NCBI GenBank assembly: GCA_035316325.1
Contig: DATHJB010000002.1
Coordinates: 1 to 36,199 of the forward strand
DNA: 36,199 nucleotides
Direction: 5' to 3'
Source: Acidimicrobiales bacterium
Lineage (GTDB): Bacteria; Actinomycetota; Acidimicrobiia; Acidimicrobiales; VFJN01
The stretch's first letter is position 1. Each line of letters starts with the position of its first letter. The notes beneath the pieces were generated by a model that saw only the letters and a program-made list of their open reading frames with translations, was not told the origin of the DNA and did no database searches. A program made the translations under genes and the position numbers. Positions 31,300 through 36,199 of this stretch are shown in pieces.

Positions 31300-32072
31300 C
31301 CGTGCTCGCCTTCTACTTCCTCTTCCGAGCCGATCTTGTGGAACTCTCGCTCGCCCGCCACCCCGGCGGCGACCCCCAGGCCGATGACGCCCACGGCGAC
31401 CACGAGCACCACTCCGACGACGACGTTGGCACTGAGCTTCGGGCGAGCGGCCAGCACCCAGCCGAGCACCAGCACGACCGTCGCCAGGACGCCGGCCCCG
31501 ATCACCGCGACGTCCTGCGACGCCGCCAGGAAGAACCGGGAGAACGCGATCACCACCACGGCGACGGCCAGCACGCCGCCCACCGGGAACTCGATGGGGT
31601 TCATGAGCCGGTTGCGGATGCGGCGGTTGGTGGCCGGGTCGCCGGTGGCGTGGTCGGCCCAGGTCTGCACCGTCCACTCGACCAGCACGATCCCCAGCAC
31701 GATCACCCCGAAGACGACCAGCAGCGCCTCCCACACCAGGCCGACCACCAGCAGGCCGACGCCGAAGGCGGCGATGGCCGGCCAGTAGCTCACCCCGGCG
31801 GGCCGCGTGGTGGGCACCGTGTCGAGGTGCACCAGCTCGGCCTGCGCCTGGGGGTCGGCGTCGCGCCAGGCGGCGACGACCAGGCCCTGGGTGATGCTCA
31901 GCAGGCCGGCGGTCACGAGGACGCCGTAGCCGAGGAGGTCGCCGACGCTGCCCTTGTAGCCGACGGTCACGGGCCCCAGCCCGACGCCGCCGGTGGACCA
32001 GCCGTAGGCCGCGGCCAGAGCGAGCGTGACGACGCCCAGGCCGAGGAACCACTTGGTACCGGTGGTGATCAT
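31296..32072 (-). CDS. CtaF/subunit IV-like multi-helix membrane protein in the oxidase operon
   Basis: 258 aa, about six to eight hydrophobic helices. The middle segment SYWPAIAAFGVGLLVVGLVWEALLVVFGVIVLGIVLVEW closely parallels the C-terminal extension of CtaD (SYWPIVMAAGLPLIGYG...) and resembles the actinobacterial CtaF subunit. The rest matches no family I recognise: two helices before it, a conserved-looking cytoplasmic loop (NRRIRNRLMNPIEFP), and two or three helices after it. It lies between a subunit III-like gene and ctaC and is coupled to ctaC by a 4-bp overlap. Most likely it is a structural subunit of either the working oxidase or the degenerate module. Confidence 0.65.
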   Translation of the reverse strand: MITTGTKWFLGLGVVTLALAAAYGWSTGGVGLGPVTVGYKGSVGDLLGYGVLVTAGLLSITQGLVVAAWRDADPQAQAELVHLDTVPTTRPAGVSYWPAIAAFGVGLLVVGLVWEALLVVFGVIVLGIVLVEWTVQTWADHATGDPATNRRIRNRLMNPIEFPVGGVLAVAVVVIAFSRFFLAASQDVAVIGAGVLATVVLVLGWVLAARPKLSANVVVGVVLVVAVGVIGLGVAAGVAGEREFHKIGSEEEVEGEHG

Positions 32073-32084
32073 GAGTGCGGGGCC

Positions 32085-32732
32085 CTACTTCGTGATGTAG
32101 ATCGCGTACCAGACCACCGCGTAGACCGCGACGGCGACGTACCAGAACAGTGCGGCGGCCTCGACGCCCTCGGAGGCGCGGCCGGTGAGCTGCCCTCCCA
32201 ACGAGCGGAAGCCCATGACCAGCAGGTACAGCATCCCCGCCACCACCATGGCGACGTGGAGCCCGGTGATCACGTAGATCAGCACGGCCTGCGGGGTCTC
32301 GCCGATCACCAGCTGCGACTGCTGCCACAGGTAGGCGGTGTCGGTGATGAAGGCGGCACCGAAGACGAGGGTCACGGCGATGGCCAGCCAGGCGTGCACC
32401 CGGTCGTCGTTGCGCAGCGCGTACACCGCCCACGCCGCGGTGACCAGCGACATCAGCAGCGAGACCATCCCCATGTTGCCGGGGGTGAGCGGCATGACCG
32501 TGTCGTCGGGCAGCCAGCTGCCCTCGGAGGCCAGGCTCTGCGCCCGCACCTCGGCGTAGAGCGCCACGAGCGAGCACAGGCCGGCCGCGGCGGCACCGGC
32601 GGCGAGGGCCGTGCCGACGAGCAGCACCCGGGGACGGGGCGGCTCCGGCGCGGGTGCGGCGGTGAAGACCTCGAGAGCGGGGTCGCCGGTGCCGACGGTC
32701 CCGGTCCCGGTCGTGGCGATCGTGTCGGCCAT
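32085..32732 (-). CDS. subunit III-like protein (second, divergent copy)
   Basis: 215 aa, about five helices. The pattern follows heme-copper oxidase subunit III: LLMSLVTAAWAVYAL, AWLAIAVTLVFGAAFITDTAYLWQQSQLVI, AVLIYVITGLHVAMVVAGMLYLLVMGFR and AALFWYVAVAVYAVVWYAIYI align with the corresponding ctaE helices. In the HGxHV motif of ctaE, the second His is lost (GLHVAMV), and the WHFVD of the last helix becomes WYVAV. The start overlaps the stop of the degenerate subunit I gene by one base (TGATG), so both are translated together. Confidence 0.75.
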   Translation of the reverse strand: MADTIATTGTGTVGTGDPALEVFTAAPAPEPPRPRVLLVGTALAAGAAAAGLCSLVALYAEVRAQSLASEGSWLPDDTVMPLTPGNMGMVSLLMSLVTAAWAVYALRNDDRVHAWLAIAVTLVFGAAFITDTAYLWQQSQLVIGETPQAVLIYVITGLHVAMVVAGMLYLLVMGFRSLGGQLTGRASEGVEAAALFWYVAVAVYAVVWYAIYITK

Positions 32733-34384
32733 CAGGCGGACGCCTCCGTGGTGTCACGCAGCGCGGCGTGGCGAGCGTCGTACAGCGGGGCCTCGGAGGT
32801 GATCTCCGGCAGGCTCGGGAAGTTCCCGACCGGCGGGGGCGACGAGGTGGCCCACTCGAGCGTGTGCCCGTTCCACGGGTCGTCGCCCGGGCCCGTGCCC
32901 CGACCGACCCGGGCGCCGAGCACGGCGAGGATGCCGAGCAGGGCGCCCACCACCACGACCACCCCGCCGATGGCGGAGACCAGGTTCAGCGTCTCGACCG
33001 TGCCCACCTCGTCGATGCCCGAGGTGTCGAAGGCCAGCAGGCGCTGCTGGTCGAGGAGGCCGGCGACGGCGTAGGGCACGGCCAGCACCAGGGTGCCGAT
33101 CAGCAGGAGCGTGGCGACGAGCCGGGCCGTCGCCTCCGACAGCAGGTTGCCGTAGAGCTTGGGCGCCCAGAAGACGAGGCCACCGAACCCGGCGGTCAGG
33201 GCCGCCAGCAGCACCGCGTAGGTCTGGGCGGTCATCCAGGTGCTGCCCACCAGGTCGAGCGCGTCGATCGAGGTGGCAGCGCCGGCCGCGACGCCGACCA
33301 GCAGCAGGAGGCCCGACGCCAGGGCGAACAGCAGCGGGCTGGCGACCTTCACCTTGCCGGCCGCGAGCGTGGAGCTCCACAGGCCCAGGAGGGCGAGCAC
33401 CGGGAGGACGATGGCCCAGCTCACGACGATCCAGGGCCCGTCGTGGAGCCAGGGCGTGAGGTCGGCGTCGTCGGCAGCGAAGGTGTCGATCCCGGCCTGG
33501 GCCCAGGCACCGAAGCTCAGCGCACCGAACAGCCCGACGAGGAACATCGCGGCCGAGTGCCGCTTGAGGCGACGCTGGGCGAACACCGGGACGATGTCGG
33601 CGATGATGCCGAGCGCCGGGATGGCGAAGGCGTAGACCGCCGGCTGCCAGAACACCCAGAGGATCTGGTTGTAGAGGCCGTCGGCGCCGCCCATGAAGCC
33701 GGAGCCGTAGACCAGGTCGACGTAGGCCAGCACCAGCAGCCCGGCGAGCACCGGCAGGGTCAGCAGCCAGATGGTGGTGGCGACCAGCATCGACCAGGAG
33801 AACAGCGGCGCGCGGCGCAGGCTCATCCCGGGCGCCCGCAGCGCGACCACGGTGGTGGCCACCGACACGCTGGCGGTGCAGAGCGCCAGGAGCACGGCGA
33901 CCAGCGAGGCGACGAACAGCGCCACCCCGTCGGCCTCTCCCCCGAAGGGGCCGCCGTTGACGGCGTAGGAGGTCAGCACCAGGCCCCCGCCCACCAGGAA
34001 CACCCAGTAGGAGGCGGCGGCCGCCCGGGGGAACGCCACCGTCGAGGCGCCGAGCTGGAGCGGCACCACCGCCAGGGCGATGCCGAGCAGCAGCGGCAGC
34101 ACCACGAGGAACAGGCCGCTGATGCTGTGCAGCGTGTACACCTGCGCCAGCGTGTCGGCGCTGAGGACGTTGTCGGGCTTGTCGACGTCGACCTGCTCGA
34201 AGCCCACCAGCACGCCGGTCACCCCGGCGACGAGCAGGAAGAGCAGCGAGGTGCCGATGTAGAGCTTGCCGATCGACCGGGGGTCACCCGACCCGACCAG
34301 CGCGGCGAGCCCGGTCGGTGACACGGGCTCGGTGTCGACTGCGGCGACGTCGAGGACGTCGCGAGGAGCTTCGGTCACGGTCAT
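32732..34384 (-). CDS. subunit I homologue lacking nearly all heme and copper ligands
   Basis: 550 aa, about twelve or more helices, clearly homologous to CtaD along its length: LQVYTLHS-type helix II, FPRAAAASYWVFLVGG, LRAPGMSL, VYAFAIPALGIIADIVPVFAQ, and the C-terminal DPWNGHTLEWATSSPPPVGNF. Aligned to the ctaD of this window, the helix II heme a ligand is kept (H86), but H273 of ctaD is Q247, E275 is A249, H322-H323 are Q296-A297, H408 is Q387, H410 is Y389 and the K-channel K351 is L. Y251 remains. The frame is intact, with normal codon use and tight coupling to the next gene, so this is a maintained protein and not a decaying pseudogene. It cannot reduce oxygen; it may be a structural or regulatory subunit. 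It is the first gene of the seven-gene oxidase operon. Confidence 0.85.
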   Translation of the reverse strand: MTVTEAPRDVLDVAAVDTEPVSPTGLAALVGSGDPRSIGKLYIGTSLLFLLVAGVTGVLVGFEQVDVDKPDNVLSADTLAQVYTLHSISGLFLVVLPLLLGIALAVVPLQLGASTVAFPRAAAASYWVFLVGGGLVLTSYAVNGGPFGGEADGVALFVASLVAVLLALCTASVSVATTVVALRAPGMSLRRAPLFSWSMLVATTIWLLTLPVLAGLLVLAYVDLVYGSGFMGGADGLYNQILWVFWQPAVYAFAIPALGIIADIVPVFAQRRLKRHSAAMFLVGLFGALSFGAWAQAGIDTFAADDADLTPWLHDGPWIVVSWAIVLPVLALLGLWSSTLAAGKVKVASPLLFALASGLLLLVGVAAGAATSIDALDLVGSTWMTAQTYAVLLAALTAGFGGLVFWAPKLYGNLLSEATARLVATLLLIGTLVLAVPYAVAGLLDQQRLLAFDTSGIDEVGTVETLNLVSAIGGVVVVVGALLGILAVLGARVGRGTGPGDDPWNGHTLEWATSSPPPVGNFPSLPEITSEAPLYDARHAALRDTTEASA

Positions 34385-34420
34385 GAACGCACCACGGGCA
34401 GGGAACTGGTTCGGCTCGGG

Positions 34421-34426
34421 AATCTA
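34421..34426 (-). promoter_or_regulatory. possible -10 box TAGATT of the oxidase operon
   Basis: TAGATT on the minus strand lies 36 nt before the ATG at 34384, giving a leader of about 30 nt. No good -35 or Shine-Dalgarno sequence is visible. The 87-nt gap is also the end of ctaB, so read-through from ctaB is possible. Confidence 0.35.
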
Positions 34427-34471
34427 GTCACATGGAATCTCCGGCCACGAAATTGCTGACTGGTGGTCATT

Positions 34472-35377
34472 TCAGAGCAGTTGGTCCACGGCCATCGCGC
34501 CGAACAGCAGGGTGAGGTAGGTGATCGACCAGCCGAACACGCGCATGGCGAACGCCGGGTCGCCGCCCCGCAGCAGGCGGGCCGCGAACCAGGTGAACAC
34601 GGCACCGAGCACGAGAGCGGAGCCGAGGTAGAGGTTCCCCATGTCGGCGACCGGGGCGAACAGCACGGTCACGCCCACCAGGAGCAGCGTGTACACGAGG
34701 ATCCGGTTGGCGGTGGTCCGGAAGCTGGCCACCACCGGCAGCATCGGCACGTCGACCTTGGCGTAGTCCTCGCGGTACTTGATGGCCAGCGCCCAGAAGT
34801 GCGGCGGCGTCCAGATGAAGATGACGGCGAACAGGATCACCGGCGGCCAGTCGAGGCTGTTGGTGACCGCCGCCCAGCCGATCAGCACGGGCGCGGCGCC
34901 GGCGGCTCCACCGATCACGATGTTGTGGCTCGACGTGCGCTTCAACCACAGCGTGTACACGAACACGTAGAAGAGGCAGGCGCTGAGGGCGAGCACCGCG
35001 GACAGCAGGTTCACCGTCGTCCACAGGAACACGAAGGCGACGGCCTCGATGGCGACGGCGAAGGTGAGCGCGTTGCCGGGCGACACCGCGCCGCTGGCGA
35101 TCGGCCGCTTCTTGGTGCGGTCCATCACCTTGTCGATGTCGCGGTCGACGTACATGTTGATGGCGTTGGCGCCGCCCGCGGCGAGCGTGCCCCCGATCAC
35201 GGTGGCGACCATCAGCCACGGCGACGGCAGTCCCCGCTCGGCCACGATCATCGTCGGCACGGTCGTGACCAGGAGGAGCTCGATGATGCGGGGCTTGGTC
35301 AGCGCCACGTAGGAGCCGAGCGTGTGACGCCACGACGGTGTAGCGAGGGGGGAGCTGGCAAGCTCGGTCACGGACAC
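34472..35377 (-). CDS. ctaB: protoheme IX farnesyltransferase (heme O synthase)
   Basis: 301 aa UbiA-family membrane enzyme that adds farnesyl to heme b, giving heme O, the precursor of heme a. The prenyl-diphosphate binding motifs are NMYVDRDIDKVMDRTKKRP (NxxxDxxxD type) and YTLWLKRTSSHNIVIGGAAGAAPVLIGW. The catalytic-side loop FIWTPPHFWALAIKYREDYAKVDVPMLPVV is the typical heme O synthase signature. About nine helices are predicted. Start GTG 35377 is chosen because a TAGGCT box lies 8 nt upstream; GTG 35371 is a near alternative. It lies upstream of the oxidase operon and is divergent from ctaA. Confidence 0.96.
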   Translation of the reverse strand: MSVTELASSPLATPSWRHTLGSYVALTKPRIIELLLVTTVPTMIVAERGLPSPWLMVATVIGGTLAAGGANAINMYVDRDIDKVMDRTKKRPIASGAVSPGNALTFAVAIEAVAFVFLWTTVNLLSAVLALSACLFYVFVYTLWLKRTSSHNIVIGGAAGAAPVLIGWAAVTNSLDWPPVILFAVIFIWTPPHFWALAIKYREDYAKVDVPMLPVVASFRTTANRILVYTLLLVGVTVLFAPVADMGNLYLGSALVLGAVFTWFAARLLRGGDPAFAMRVFGWSITYLTLLFGAMAVDQLL

Positions 35378-35385
35378 TTCGGCGC

Positions 35386-35391
35386 AGCCTA
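35386..35391 (-). promoter_or_regulatory. -10 box TAGGCT, leaderless start of ctaB
   Basis: TAGGCT on the minus strand is followed by 8 nt and the GTG of ctaB; no ribosome binding site lies between. It sits in the 39-nt gap shared with ctaA. Confidence 0.5.
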
Positions 35392-35416
35392 GGACCGCCC
35401 GTTTCCGCCAGGCCAG

Positions 35417-36199
35417 GTGGGTCCGCGTAACGTTCCGAACATCACCCCTTCGACCTATCGCCGCATCACGTTGGTGACCTTGGCGTCGCTGGTCTTCATC
35501 ATGGTGACCGGTGCCGCCGTGCGTCTCACCGGCTCCGGGCTCGGCTGCTCGACGTGGCCGTCGTGCGAGCCCGACAGCTTCACGCCACGCTCCGCGTCCG
35601 ACGGTGCCGGCATGGTCGAGTTCGCCAACCGGCTCGTCACCGGGGCCGTCGGCCTGTTCACGGTGGCCGCCGTGGTGGGGGCGCACCGCCGTCGCCCCCG
35701 GCGTGACGACCTGTTCCGCTGGTCGCTGGGCCTCCCCGTGTGGGTGTTCGCCAACGCCCTGGTGGGCGCGGCGGTCGTGTGGCTCCACCTGTCGCCCAAG
35801 ACGGTGATGGTCCACTTCCTGCTGTCGTTGGGCGCGGTGTGGAACGCCCTGGTCCTGCACCACAAGGCCGGTGAGGACGTCGAGCCTGGGACCTCGCCCG
35901 GGGCCGAGGTGGCGCGTCGGCCGTTGGCCGTGCCGTCGCTGCGGCGGGGCTGCGACGCGCTGCTGGCCGTCGCATCCGTGGTGGTGGTGACCGGGACGAT
36001 CGTCACCGGGTCGGGCCCCCACGCCGGCGACGACGACGCCAACCGGCTCGGCTTCGACCTCGAGTCGGTGGTCCGCATCCACGGCATCGCGGTGCTGGTG
36101 TTCCTGGGGCTCACCCTGTGGCTGGTCCGCCGGGCCCGCCACGGCGACGCCGAGCCGTCGGTCACCCGGCGGCTCGAGTGGCTGGTCGGCGTGATCGTG
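35417..36199 (+). CDS. ctaA: heme A synthase, C terminus beyond the window
   Basis: 261 codons in frame to the window edge; the family is usually about 300 aa, so perhaps 40-50 residues are missing. CtaA oxidises heme O to heme A in the membrane. Seen here: RLTGSGLGCSTWPSCEPDSF with the redox cysteine pair C44 and C50 in the first extracytoplasmic loop, VEFANRLVTG in helix 2 (Asn where Bacillus-type enzymes have His, as I recall for actinobacterial forms), VMVHFLLSLGAVWNALVLHH with the conserved His in helix 4, and VVVVTGTIVTGSGPHAGDDDANRLGFD with VVRIHGIAVLVFL in the second half. Start GTG 35417 is uncertain, since no clear ribosome binding site is visible. Confidence 0.92.
   Translation, partial: MGPRNVPNITPSTYRRITLVTLASLVFIMVTGAAVRLTGSGLGCSTWPSCEPDSFTPRSASDGAGMVEFANRLVTGAVGLFTVAAVVGAHRRRPRRDDLFRWSLGLPVWVFANALVGAAVVWLHLSPKTVMVHFLLSLGAVWNALVLHHKAGEDVEPGTSPGAEVARRPLAVPSLRRGCDALLAVASVVVVTGTIVTGSGPHAGDDDANRLGFDLESVVRIHGIAVLVFLGLTLWLVRRARHGDAEPSVTRRLEWLVGVIV

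Noticed and set aside
34457-34469. Short inverted repeat TGAC...GTCA between ctaB and the oxidase operon
   Set aside because: Only 4-bp arms, and it lies mostly at the end of ctaB; expected by chance.

Overview
The window comes from a very GC-rich actinobacterium, most likely of the class Acidimicrobiia. The evidence is a WhiB-family regulator, an LPXTG surface protein, an oligoribonuclease, a caa3-type oxidase with actinobacterial-type CtaA and CtaB, and TANNNT -10 boxes placed directly before start codons. The class assignment is inference; no marker gene here fixes the genus. Almost all of the sequence is coding, the intergenic gaps are short, and no mobile element, CRISPR array or phage gene is visible.

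Layout. 1-2.7 kb: a partial tRNA-Lys(UUU), a sortase-anchored surface protein and an acyl-CoA synthetase with a palindromic operator. 2.7-6.3 kb: a DUF2510 protein with a YGQ-repeat region, a stand-alone LigD-type DNA ligase, an RsbW-like ATPase, dUTPase and oligoribonuclease. 6.26-7.35 kb: a WhiB7-type regulator behind a long leader. The leader holds an upstream ORF and two mutually exclusive RNA hairpins, and the promoter has an AT-rich box next to the -35. 7.35-11.3 kb: a RemA/DUF370-like protein, then a sulfonate/taurine-type ABC transporter operon with a TauD-like dioxygenase. 11.35-14.8 kb: an ECF sigma factor with a translationally coupled membrane protein, divergent from a TlpA/CcdA thiol-redox pair. 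14.8-18.4 kb: an OpuC-type compatible-solute ABC operon. 18.4-22.1 kb: an RND/MMPL transporter and serS. 22.3-27.1 kb: a SnoaL-like protein, an ABC-2 exporter pair, a bPH2 (DUF304) membrane protein pair and a GGCT-like protein.

27.1-36.2 kb is an aerobic-respiration locus on the minus strand. In transcription order it encodes a subunit I homologue that has lost five of the six heme and CuB histidines, a subunit III-like protein and a small CtaF-like membrane protein. These are followed by a complete caa3 oxidase: CtaC with CuA and heme c, CtaD with an extra C-terminal membrane segment, CtaE and subunit IV. ctaB (heme O synthase) lies just upstream and ctaA (heme A synthase) diverges from it, so heme a synthesis and its main consumer are encoded side by side.

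The two observations most worth following are the intact-looking ribosome-controlled attenuator of the whiB7-like gene and the catalytically dead oxidase-like module co-transcribed with the working oxidase. A third, window-wide pattern is that most first genes of transcription units have a TANNNT box 6-10 nt before the start codon and no Shine-Dalgarno sequence, which suggests leaderless transcripts. Genes inside operons mostly keep a Shine-Dalgarno sequence or overlap their neighbour.
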